Part shown: piece after piece, positions 27,721-35,468 of the stretch
How the letters are laid out: each line of letters begins with the position of its first letter
How positions within the stretch are numbered: the stretch's first letter is position 1
Source of the DNA: Clostridiales bacterium
GTDB lineage: Bacteria; Bacillota; Clostridia; Oscillospirales; Oscillospiraceae
DNA length: 64,000 nt
Assembly (NCBI GenBank): GCA_029268065.1
Contig: JAJUHC010000003.1
Coordinates: 62,001 to 126,000 of the forward strand
Direction: 5' to 3'
Position numbers and translations under genes: made by a program
The notes under the pieces: model-generated
Databases searched by the model: none
Told to the model about the DNA's origin: nothing
Seen by the model: only the letters and a program-made list of their open reading frames with translations

Positions 27721-27763
27721 ACCCCTGGAAGCAAGCTGAAAAAACGGCTTTGCTTCCAGGGGT
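27721..27763. terminator. Hairpin downstream of the first solute-binding protein gene
   Basis: ACCCCTGGAAGCAA and TTGCTTCCAGGGGT form a perfect 14-bp stem. On the minus strand ATCTTTTCC follows. It lies about 60 bases past the binding-protein stop and is the likely end of that transcript. Confidence 0.5.
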
Positions 27764-27825
27764 GCATTTGTTTTGGGTAAAGTGAAATTGATAAAAACTA
27801 ATTCTGAGAGCCGACTTACAGCGGA

Positions 27826-29352
27826 TTAGCCCTTCATAATTCTCGAGTAGTCATTCATACCGTCGGGGGTGAATACCATGCCGCTGACGTTGTTCCTATA
27901 CGCGGAAACGGAATCCATCTGGTAGACGGGGATAAACGGCGCCGTGTCGTCATAGGCCATCTGGAAAATCTGGGTCAACAGCTCGGTGCGCTTTGTCTTG
28001 TCCATTTCGACAGCCTGAGCCCTAATAAGCTCGAACATTTTGGTGTTGACATAGCCGGACTTGTACATGTCGTCCGCCCATCTCGACGTAACCAATCCGC
28101 CGGGATCGCCTGCAACCTGGCGTATGGAGACAAAGTATACATCATAGTTCCCTGCGGCACGCTGTGCATTCAAGGCCGCCTGTTCCATGAAGCTTACGGT
28201 GGTATTGAAGCCAACGGCGTTCAGCATTGAGCTTGCGGCCTGCAGCACCTCGTTTATACGAGGCACGGAACCGTTAACGGCAAGAATTTTTATAGGCTCA
28301 CCCTTATAGGAGCTCGAGGCAAGGAGCTGCTTTGCCTTTGCCGCGTCGAAAAGGGGCTTTACGTCCTTATAACCCATGCAGGAGCTGTCGACCATCCACG
28401 AGGTCGCTTTTGCGCCGGTTGCAATCGTTTTGACTATCGTTTCGCGGTCAATAGCGAGATTCCAGGCGTCGCGTACATTTTTATCCTTGAAAACGCCCTT
28501 TGCGCTGAAGCAGAAGTAAACCTGTGCGGAATTAAGGATGTCTTTGACCGTGATGTTCTTGTCGTTAGCCAGCTGCTTTGCCTGATCGGCGGAAATCGGT
28601 TCGGCTATGTCGGCGTCGCCGCTCTGAATGGCGGCAAGGCGTGTCGCATCCTCGCCGACCGGCTTAAAGATTACCTTGTCAACGTTTGACTTCTTGTCGC
28701 CCCAATCCCAGTAGTCGTCGTTTCTCTGCAATACGAGCTGCTGTCCGGCGGTCCAGGAAACGAACTTCCAGGGGCCTGTGCCGACGGGCTTGTCAAACAT
28801 CTTGTCGCCCATTGAATCGGCCAGCTTTTTGTCCATCACATAGGTTACCTGAAGGATCGTGAAAAGGTTTGCCATCGGCTGCTTGAAGTTGAATACGGCC
28901 GTCTGCGCGTCGGGCGTATCAACCGAAACCAGAACGGGAATAAAATCTGTGCCGATTCTTACGGTTTTGTCTTTAATGAATCTTTCAAAGGTGTACTTCA
29001 CGTCTGCCGATGAAAACTGGTCGCCGTTGTGGAACTTAACGTCGTTACGGAGCTTAAAGGTAACCTTTTTTCCGTCCTCGGAAATTGTCCACGAGGTCGC
29101 TAGGCTGGGGACCACCCCTCCTTTTCCGTCGCCCTTTACAAGGCTGTCATACATCATTCTGCCGTAAATGACCGCCACGCCGTCGGTCGCCATAAAGTTA
29201 TTGAGCGTGGCTGTTTCAACCTGACGGGCTATCGTTACTACGTTTTCCTTTTTCGGCGCCGCGGTGCCCGTTGTGCTGCCGCCGGATGAGCAGCCCGCAA
29301 GTGTGCTCAGCGCGATTACCGCCGACAACACAAAAGCAACTATTTTTTTCAT
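27826..29352 (-). CDS. ABC transporter solute-binding lipoprotein (SBP_bac_5), copy 1
   Basis: 508 residues. The N-terminus MKKIVAFVLSAVIALSTLAGC is a lipoprotein signal with lipobox LAGC (Cys about 22). The mature part is a family 5 (oligopeptide/dipeptide/nickel) binding protein: WTISEDGKKVTFKLRNDVKFHNGD, FSSADVKYTFERF, GPWKFVSWTAGQQLVLQRND and NVRDAWNLAIDRETIV. I chose the ATG at 29352, with GGAGG 8 bases upstream. It has its own promoter with the shared 28-bp operator. No permease adjoins it; the DppBCDF set at 47.8-51.6 kb is the likely partner. A close paralogue lies at 35469-37001. Ligand unknown; members also bind oligosaccharides and sugar conjugates. Confidence 0.92.
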   Translation of the reverse strand: MKKIVAFVLSAVIALSTLAGCSSGGSTTGTAAPKKENVVTIARQVETATLNNFMATDGVAVIYGRMMYDSLVKGDGKGGVVPSLATSWTISEDGKKVTFKLRNDVKFHNGDQFSSADVKYTFERFIKDKTVRIGTDFIPVLVSVDTPDAQTAVFNFKQPMANLFTILQVTYVMDKKLADSMGDKMFDKPVGTGPWKFVSWTAGQQLVLQRNDDYWDWGDKKSNVDKVIFKPVGEDATRLAAIQSGDADIAEPISADQAKQLANDKNITVKDILNSAQVYFCFSAKGVFKDKNVRDAWNLAIDRETIVKTIATGAKATSWMVDSSCMGYKDVKPLFDAAKAKQLLASSSYKGEPIKILAVNGSVPRINEVLQAASSMLNAVGFNTTVSFMEQAALNAQRAAGNYDVYFVSIRQVAGDPGGLVTSRWADDMYKSGYVNTKMFELIRAQAVEMDKTKRTELLTQIFQMAYDDTAPFIPVYQMDSVSAYRNNVSGMVFTPDGMNDYSRIMKG

Positions 29353-29407
29353 CAAGATACCTCCAAAACATTTCAAAATATGCAATATAGATAATTAATC
29401 TGTAATT

Positions 29408-29476
29408 ATTTTAATATAAATATAGCAATGTGACAACTCAGATATCATTATACATTTTTTAAGTAAATGCTATACT
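29408..29476 (-). promoter_or_regulatory. Promoter and operator of binding protein copy 1 (shared island motif)
   Basis: Minus strand: -35 TTGTCA (29431-29436), 17-base spacer, -10 TAAAAT (29408-29413). A 28-bp site at 29449-29476, in transcript orientation AGTATAGCATTTA, CT, TAAAAAATGTATA, ends exactly 12 bases before the -35. The same site and spacing occur at garD and at the glucarate operon. Confidence 0.75.
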
Positions 29477-29481
29477 TTCTT

Positions 29482-29522
29482 AAAAAAGAGTGCTGGGATT
29501 CCTTTACATTTCCGGCACTCTT
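29482..29522 (-). terminator. Terminator of the LysR gene 1
   Basis: AAGAGTGCTGG and CCGGCACTCTT pair (one G-U) over a 15-base loop. On the minus strand TTTTTTAAG follows. It separates the LysR gene from the binding-protein promoter. Confidence 0.8.
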
Positions 29523-29545
29523 ATGTTTATGTCCTCTTCCGCTTC

Positions 29546-30541
29546 TCAGGTCGATTCGGTCTGAGTCTGTCCGTTTTCGGAATCAAACTCCGCAAGAAGG
29601 GCGTTAACGTATTCGTTTCTGTAAATCTTAAATCCAGTGCTTTCCTCAGTGATCTTGATTTGCAGATAGATGAGGTAGCGTTCAGGCTCGCTTAAAGAAC
29701 GTTCAGCCTTATGAAGAGCGCACAGGTGCATTAGGGGAGAGGATTTAATCCTGAAAAATACCAGCTCCGGACAAGGCTCGGCGTAGCTTGCAAGCACGAC
29801 CCCAACTCCAATGCCCGCCTTTGCGGCGGAATTTATCATCGAGGTTACGCTGGAGCGATAAACAACCGTGGGTATAAAGCCGGCGTCTGCAAATAAGCTT
29901 GCGCTCGCCTTGCCGACCTCTGTCGCTTCGCTTGCCAGCGCAAAGGGTGAGTCTTTAAACAGGCTTATGTCTATGCTTGTAAGCAGCTCTGAATTATTAG
30001 TTGCGAGATGCGCAAGGTGGTGATATACGGGTACTGCAAGTACAAGCTCCTCAACCATAAACGGAATATGTCTCATTCCCGGCGTTGTCATGCTGAAAAA
30101 ACCGCCGAACCACAGGCTTATTTGGCCCCTCGATATCGCATCTTTTGCCTGTGCCCCGAGCAATTCGGCAACGTTAAGCTTATATTCGGGGTAGCGGCTG
30201 ATGAATTGACCATAGGTTTTTGCTATCATAACCGCGCCGCGTGTTCCCGATGTTCCGACATATATGCTTTTCTGACTGCCGTTGATTTTTTGCTCAATGC
30301 TGTGAAGCGTCTGACTTTGTATGTCGAGCATTCGCTTTGCGGCTTCCAGAAATATAAATCCGGCCGGGGTAAGCAGATACTTCTTTTTGTGCCGGGTAAA
30401 CAGCTCAGTCTTCAATTCGCCTTCAAGCTTTGACAAATACTGGCTCAAGCCCGGTTGCGTGATATTAAGCTTTTCGGCGGCGGCAGAGAGACTTCCCGTA
30501 TCGGAAATAGCTATAAAATATGAAAGCTGCTTCAGGTTCAT
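29546..30541 (-). CDS. LysR-family transcriptional regulator 1
   Basis: 331 residues. Winged HTH at 1-60 (MNLKQLSYFIAISDTGSLSA, QPGLSQYLSKLEGELKTELF) and a periplasmic-binding-like effector domain from about 90 (YVGTSGTRGAVMIAKTYGQF). GAGGAGAG precedes the ATG. It is divergent from garD, and the 182-base gap holds a 28-bp palindrome at the position LysR proteins normally occupy, so it is the first candidate for regulator of garD, of binding protein 1 and of itself. It is a close paralogue of LysR 2 at 53777-54769. Effector unknown, perhaps an aldarate or an intermediate. Confidence 0.93.
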   Translation of the reverse strand: MNLKQLSYFIAISDTGSLSAAAEKLNITQPGLSQYLSKLEGELKTELFTRHKKKYLLTPAGFIFLEAAKRMLDIQSQTLHSIEQKINGSQKSIYVGTSGTRGAVMIAKTYGQFISRYPEYKLNVAELLGAQAKDAISRGQISLWFGGFFSMTTPGMRHIPFMVEELVLAVPVYHHLAHLATNNSELLTSIDISLFKDSPFALASEATEVGKASASLFADAGFIPTVVYRSSVTSMINSAAKAGIGVGVVLASYAEPCPELVFFRIKSSPLMHLCALHKAERSLSEPERYLIYLQIKITEESTGFKIYRNEYVNALLAEFDSENGQTQTEST

Positions 30542-30594
30542 AATACATATCTCTCCTCTTTACAGACAGCGAATGGACAAGTAAGATAGGATTT

Positions 30595-30663
30595 TATATA
30601 AGTTTTACTTAAAACATATATAATTGCTTCAGTATTGTCAACTTGTTTAATGCACTTTATAGT
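30595..30663 (+). promoter_or_regulatory. Promoter and palindromic operator of garD (shared island motif)
   Basis: Near-perfect 28-bp palindrome at 30595-30622: TATATAAGTTTTA, CT, TAAAACATATATA (one mismatch between arms). After exactly 12 bases comes -35 TTGTCA (30635-30640), 17-base spacer, -10 TATAGT (30658-30663). The centre of the palindrome lies near -62, typical for LysR-type recognition sites. Confidence 0.8.
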
Positions 30664-30723
30664 TAAATAGAACAATTTGAAAGGCTCGAAAGACTGAAAA
30701 ATATATTCGCCGGGTGGAACATT

Positions 30724-32250
30724 ATGACTGACTATTCACCTTTGTTGATAAAAGTAAGCGATTCGGACAATGTAGCGGTCGCTCTCAGGGATATCGCCGA
30801 AAATACCATGGTTATGAGCGGCGTCCTCACACGCAGCCCCATTCCTCAGGCCCACAAAATCGCCCTGACAGACATTGCCGAGGGCGGGAGCATCGTACGT
30901 TACGGGACGGTGCTCGGCTTTGCGAAGGCTTATATTCCAAAAGGAAGTTGGATTAACGAAAGCATGATAGAGCTGCCTCCGAGTCCCGAGCTGGACGACC
31001 TAAAATGGGCAACGGATATAGTGCCGGAGAAGGACCTCCCCGATCCGCCGCGCACAAACTGGATGGGTTATAGAAATGCACAGGGCTTCGCCGGAACGCG
31101 GAACATTCTTGCGATTACGACGACCGTTCAGTGCACCGCAGGAGTTATAAACGCGGCAATCAACCGCATACGCCGCGAGCTTCTGCCAAAGTACCCTAAC
31201 GTAGAAAACGTCATTGCCATTAATCATGCCTACGGCTGCGGCGTTGCCATAAACGCTCCGGAGGCAAAGATCCCGATACGGATAATAAGAAACCTGATCC
31301 GACATCCCAACTTCGGCGGCGAAATCATGCTCATAGGTCTCGGCTGTGAAAAGCTCAGCTACGATATGCTGCTCTCTCCCGAGGAAATAACGCCCGAAAA
31401 TGTACTGACGCTTCAGGACTTTTCGGGGCATGACGTCATGATGAAGGCAATTCTTGATATGGCGGACAAAAAGCTTGAAAGGCTCAACATGCGCAAAAGG
31501 GAAGCCCTGCCGCTCTCCGAGCTGATTATCGGTCTCCAGTGCGGCGGCAGCGACGCATTCAGCGGTATTACCGCAAACCCCTGCGCCGGTTTTGCTTCGG
31601 ATATGCTAGTCAAAGGCGGGGCGACCGTCCTCTTCAGCGAGGTGACCGAGGTGCGGGATGGCATAAGGTATCTCGCAGCACGCACAAGGGATGAAAAAAC
31701 CTGTCTCCGTCTTGCTGAAGAGATGCGCTGGTATGATCAGTATCTGGAATCAGGCGGCGTCGGACGCGACGCGAACCCAACCCCCGGCAACAAAAAAGGC
31801 GGCCTATCCAATATTGTCGAGAAGGCTATGGGTTCAATCGCAAAATCGGGCCGCGCGCCTATTGAAGAGGTTCTCAGCCCCGGTGAGCGCCCGACAAAGA
31901 GAGGACTTATCTATGCGGCAACTCCCGCAAGTGATTTCGTATGCGGAACCTCGCAGCTAGCCAGCGGAATCTGTCTGCAGGTTTTTATGACGGGACGCGG
32001 AACTCCGTACGGCCTCGAAACCGCGCCGGTAATAAAGGTGTGCAGCAGGACCGAAATGAAAAAGCAATGGTACGACCTTATCGACTTCGACGCGGGAACG
32101 GTTGCGACGGGTAAAAAAACCATTCCGGAGGCGGGCGCGGAGCTTTTTAATCTGATTCTGGATATTGCGGAAGGCAAAAAGAAAACGTATTCCGAGGAAT
32201 ACGGCTTCTTTAACGACATCTGCGTATTCAACCCCGCGCCCATAACTTGA
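30724..32250 (+). CDS. garD: Galactarate dehydratase (GarD/UxaA family)
   Basis: 508 residues. Cytoplasmic metal-dependent dehydratase, predicted to convert galactarate (mucate) to 5-keto-4-deoxy-D-glucarate. N-terminal SAF domain (about 1-90) and the long GarD/UxaA domain with GYRNAQGFAGTRNILAITTTVQC, NHAYGCGVAINAP, NFGGEIMLIGLGCEK and GLQCGGSDAFSGITANPC. Several conserved Cys and His residues are present. The resemblance to GarD is stronger than to altronate dehydratase UxaA, but altronate or a related acid cannot be excluded. GGTGG stands before the ATG. First gene of a plus-strand run; its own promoter carries the island operator. Confidence 0.87.
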   Translation: MTDYSPLLIKVSDSDNVAVALRDIAENTMVMSGVLTRSPIPQAHKIALTDIAEGGSIVRYGTVLGFAKAYIPKGSWINESMIELPPSPELDDLKWATDIVPEKDLPDPPRTNWMGYRNAQGFAGTRNILAITTTVQCTAGVINAAINRIRRELLPKYPNVENVIAINHAYGCGVAINAPEAKIPIRIIRNLIRHPNFGGEIMLIGLGCEKLSYDMLLSPEEITPENVLTLQDFSGHDVMMKAILDMADKKLERLNMRKREALPLSELIIGLQCGGSDAFSGITANPCAGFASDMLVKGGATVLFSEVTEVRDGIRYLAARTRDEKTCLRLAEEMRWYDQYLESGGVGRDANPTPGNKKGGLSNIVEKAMGSIAKSGRAPIEEVLSPGERPTKRGLIYAATPASDFVCGTSQLASGICLQVFMTGRGTPYGLETAPVIKVCSRTEMKKQWYDLIDFDAGTVATGKKTIPEAGAELFNLILDIAEGKKKTYSEEYGFFNDICVFNPAPIT

Positions 32251-32303
32251 TGCCTTTGCTTTACACGAAGTACCGAAGACTATTCACGCGTGGGGGGCTC
32301 TGA

Positions 32304-33593
32304 ATGCAAATAAGAAATAGCGGAGCGGTGTCAGCCCTGCTTAAAGACGTCAATATTCCAAAAATGTTCAGGGCGCGTCAGATTTTTCCGCGCCCCGTGA
32401 TAAAGCCGGAGCAGATACCGGAAGCGGTCAGGCGTGAGCTTTCAAGAAATGAATTGTCGGAGCAGATCAAGCCGGGAATGCACATAGCGATAACCGCGGG
32501 CAGCAGGGGCATAGCGAATGTCGCAGTTATTACAAAGTCAATTGTCGATTTTGTCGCATCCAAAGGCGCTTTGCCGTTTGTGGTCCCCGCAATGGGCAGC
32601 CATGGCGGGGCTACGGCCGAGGGACAGCTTGAAGTTCTCGCCGATTATGGCATTACCGAGGAATATTTGAAATGTCCCGTCAGATCCTCGATGGAAGTCG
32701 CTGAAATCGGACGCACGGAGAACGGGCTGCGGGTTGTGATCGATAAAAACGCCGCCGGGGCCGACGGCATTATAATTTCCTGCCGCGTAAAGCCGCATAA
32801 CGCATTCAGAGGCAAATATGAAAGCGGAATTATGAAAATGATGTCGGTCGGGCTTGGAAAACAGGTCGGCGCAGAGCAGGTTCATTCTCAGGGAATGCAG
32901 AATATCGCTCAAAACATTGAGCGAATTGGAAACGTCGTTTTACAGAATGCGCCTGTACTTTTCGCCGTTTCCTGCATCGAGAATGCCTATGATGAAACCT
33001 GCAAAATAGTTGGGGTGAATAAGAGAGACATACCCGACGTCGAGCCGAAGCTGCTGAAGGAAGCCTTTGCCAATATGCCAAGGATAATAGTCGGTGCATG
33101 CGACGTGCTTGTTGTTGACGAAATCGGCAAAAATTACAGCGGAACCGGCGTAGACCCGAATATAACAGGCACATTCTCGACGCCGTACGCTTCGGGCGGC
33201 GTTAAGGTTCAAAGAACCGCCATGCTGGATCTAAGCGATTCGTCGCACGGGAACGGTCTGGGAACGGGACTTGCCAGCGTCATAACAAAGCGGCTGTTCG
33301 AAAAGCTTGATCCCGATAAAATGTATCCCAACTGCATCACAAGCACAGTGCTTGAATCAGCCAGGATTCCGTGCGTAGTAGCAAACGACCGCGAGGCCAT
33401 TCAGCTCTGCATCAGAACCTGCGTCGGGATTGACAGGGACAAGGTTCGAATAGTAAGGATACCGAACAGCCTGCACATTGAGCACATTATGCTTTCGGAA
33501 GCCTATTACGGTGAAGTGAGCGCTTATCCCGGACTGGAAATCGAAAGCGAACCCGCATATTTGCAGTTTAATGACGAAGGCAACCTGTTCTGA
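32304..33593 (+). CDS. LarA-like (DUF2088) protein, putative nickel-pincer cofactor isomerase
   Basis: 429 residues, lactate racemase superfamily. Seen: an N-terminal nucleotide-like region PGMHIAITAGSRGIANV, PFVVPAMGSHGGATAEGQ, and CRVKPHNAFRGKYESGIMKMM with GAEQVHSQGM, which supply the His and Lys residues that hold the nickel-pincer nucleotide in LarA. Members racemise or epimerise 2-hydroxy acids, including malate and sugar acids. Placed 53 bases after garD, it could epimerise an aldarate before dehydration. No larB, larC or larE cofactor genes are in the window. The family call is good, the substrate is inference. Confidence 0.78.
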   Translation: MQIRNSGAVSALLKDVNIPKMFRARQIFPRPVIKPEQIPEAVRRELSRNELSEQIKPGMHIAITAGSRGIANVAVITKSIVDFVASKGALPFVVPAMGSHGGATAEGQLEVLADYGITEEYLKCPVRSSMEVAEIGRTENGLRVVIDKNAAGADGIIISCRVKPHNAFRGKYESGIMKMMSVGLGKQVGAEQVHSQGMQNIAQNIERIGNVVLQNAPVLFAVSCIENAYDETCKIVGVNKRDIPDVEPKLLKEAFANMPRIIVGACDVLVVDEIGKNYSGTGVDPNITGTFSTPYASGGVKVQRTAMLDLSDSSHGNGLGTGLASVITKRLFEKLDPDKMYPNCITSTVLESARIPCVVANDREAIQLCIRTCVGIDRDKVRIVRIPNSLHIEHIMLSEAYYGEVSAYPGLEIESEPAYLQFNDEGNLF

Positions 33594-33629
33594 CGCCATT
33601 CAAAGTAACATAAGAGAGGGTAATTGACC

Positions 33630-34502
33630 ATGAAAACACGGAGTATTAAAATCCGCTGGATTACGACCACATGCTTTGAAGTCGTTCTTCACAACGGAAA
33701 GGTCATACTCTTTGATCCCTGGACCGGCAAGAGTCCCGGTCATCCCGAATTTCAAATGGACACGGGCATGCAGCCGGAGGACTTTACGGGGGCCGACTAC
33801 ATTTTCCTCTCCCATACGCATTTTGACCATATAGATGATGTTCCCGCGGTAAATTCCCTTTTCAGGAAAGACAGCTACGGCGGGCGCATATTCATGCCCG
33901 CGCTGTCGGCGTATGTGTTCGCCCAGCAATATGACATTCCTTACAGGGATATCGTCCCGATGTTTCCAAACGAAACATTCGATCTTGAGGATTTGGTGGT
34001 TACCTGCCACAGATGCCGGCATTTCGGCGATGTAAATGATCCGATAGGCAGGTCGCCTTCAAAGATCAAGGAGCGATTGATGAAAACCGGAGGCGACCCC
34101 GAAAACGAATTCATGCACGCTATGGGTTCAATTGAAGAGGTAGATCTTTCAATTACCGTAAAAGGGAGCAACTTCCGTTTTCTTGTCCTCGGCGGCAGGA
34201 TATACAGGTTCAACAACATCTACAAAATGTCAGAAACCTTCAATCCTGATTTCGTGATACGCCAGGTCAGTCCCGGCTTTACACCGAAGGATTACGCCGA
34301 AATAATCGCAAAATACAACGCCCCGATTGTCTTTCCGTCTCACCATGACTCCCACGACCTTGTCAAAGCCTCCGGCATGTCATATAAAGAGTACTTCACG
34401 AAAGTAAATGAGGAGCTGTCCGCGACGGGCTCTCATGTCAAGGTCATAAACATCGAGCGCGGCCGCTGGTACAGTATCGGTATGTATGCAGACGAGGAGT
34501 AA
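33630..34502 (+). CDS. Metallo-beta-lactamase-fold hydrolase 1
   Basis: 290 residues. The metal site SHTHFDHIDD (HxHxDH) follows strand IFLS; later ligands are His in HRCRHFGD and in PSHHDSHD. The fold is closest to UlaG-like/Lactamase_B_3 lactonases and phosphodiesterases. No signal peptide, so cytoplasmic. Start at the ATG 33630, with GAGAGGG 9 bases upstream. It lies in the garD run, so a lactonase for an aldarate lactone is a reasonable guess but not shown. Confidence 0.75.
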   Translation: MKTRSIKIRWITTTCFEVVLHNGKVILFDPWTGKSPGHPEFQMDTGMQPEDFTGADYIFLSHTHFDHIDDVPAVNSLFRKDSYGGRIFMPALSAYVFAQQYDIPYRDIVPMFPNETFDLEDLVVTCHRCRHFGDVNDPIGRSPSKIKERLMKTGGDPENEFMHAMGSIEEVDLSITVKGSNFRFLVLGGRIYRFNNIYKMSETFNPDFVIRQVSPGFTPKDYAEIIAKYNAPIVFPSHHDSHDLVKASGMSYKEYFTKVNEELSATGSHVKVINIERGRWYSIGMYADEE

Positions 34503-34531
34503 TTCAAATATTCACGAAACGAGGGTTTGAT

Positions 34532-35314
34532 ATGAAAAGCACCACCGAGTTCGTAAAGTCATTTGACGGTATCAAGCTGCGCCTGCGCCGCGACATTATA
34601 AATGATGCCAGGGCGGTAGTTGTTATAAGCCACGGAAGGGGCGCAAGAATTGAAACAGCCCAGTATGTGTATATTACTGAAGAGCTTCAAAAAGCGGGTT
34701 ATTCCACTTATATTTTTGACCACAGAGGCCATGGCGAGTCGGAAGGCCCGAGAGCGTATTACAGTGATTTTCGCGAAATCGTCTACGACGTAAACGCAAT
34801 AGTGGATATCGCGAAATCGGAAAATCCCTGCAAAAAAATCTTCCTTTTCGGCAACAGTATGGGCTGCTTTTCCGCCGAAGTCTTCGGCTGCATGTATCCC
34901 GGAAAAGTTGACGGTATCATTCTCTCGGTCTTTGCTACGGCGGGCAGCCGCGAAATTCCCGAGAAGCCGAAAAATCCGATGGAAGTTATAGTTTTGAGCA
35001 GAACAGTATCGATCGGCGAGCTTGAGGTTTCCGATAATTATTCGGTCACAACTCCGGGCCTAGACTACGCAATACAGAAGGGCAAAAATTGGCTGGCGGA
35101 TAACTATAAGAGCTTTTCCGATCCTGTTTTGATTGTAAACGCAGTATTCGACAGGCCGGGATCCATGGACGAAGCATACGAATTCTTCAAAGGCATAGAA
35201 GTTCGGGACAAAATGCTTAAAATCTATGGCGGAGCGGAGCACAAGCTTTACGGCGGTCCTGTCGGTCCGCAGGTCATGGCGGATACGCTTGCATGGCTCG
35301 GCGCCAGGGTCTAG
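34532..35314 (+). CDS. Alpha/beta hydrolase (S33-like, monoacylglycerol-lipase type)
   Basis: 260 residues. Oxyanion region ISHGRGARIE, then YIFDHRGHGESEG, nucleophile elbow FGNSMGC with Ser as nucleophile, Asp in VFDRPGSMDE and His in GGAEHKLYGG complete a triad. Cytoplasmic. GAGGG precedes the ATG. Fourth gene of the garD run; it probably removes an ester or acyl group from the imported compound. Substrate unknown. Confidence 0.82.
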   Translation: MKSTTEFVKSFDGIKLRLRRDIINDARAVVVISHGRGARIETAQYVYITEELQKAGYSTYIFDHRGHGESEGPRAYYSDFREIVYDVNAIVDIAKSENPCKKIFLFGNSMGCFSAEVFGCMYPGKVDGIILSVFATAGSREIPEKPKNPMEVIVLSRTVSIGELEVSDNYSVTTPGLDYAIQKGKNWLADNYKSFSDPVLIVNAVFDRPGSMDEAYEFFKGIEVRDKMLKIYGGAEHKLYGGPVGPQVMADTLAWLGARV

Positions 35315-35468
35315 AAACCGCCGATTTTATTTGTAAAAGGGGGAATGAATGGAAAGCGCGCGGACATGACACCCGCTCATCGCTTTGTTGTAATACGGAT
35401 CTCTTTTTTAACGCTCTCTGCAGTCTTGCTTTGAGTGCATACAGAATTAATATTTGGGAGGAAATCAC

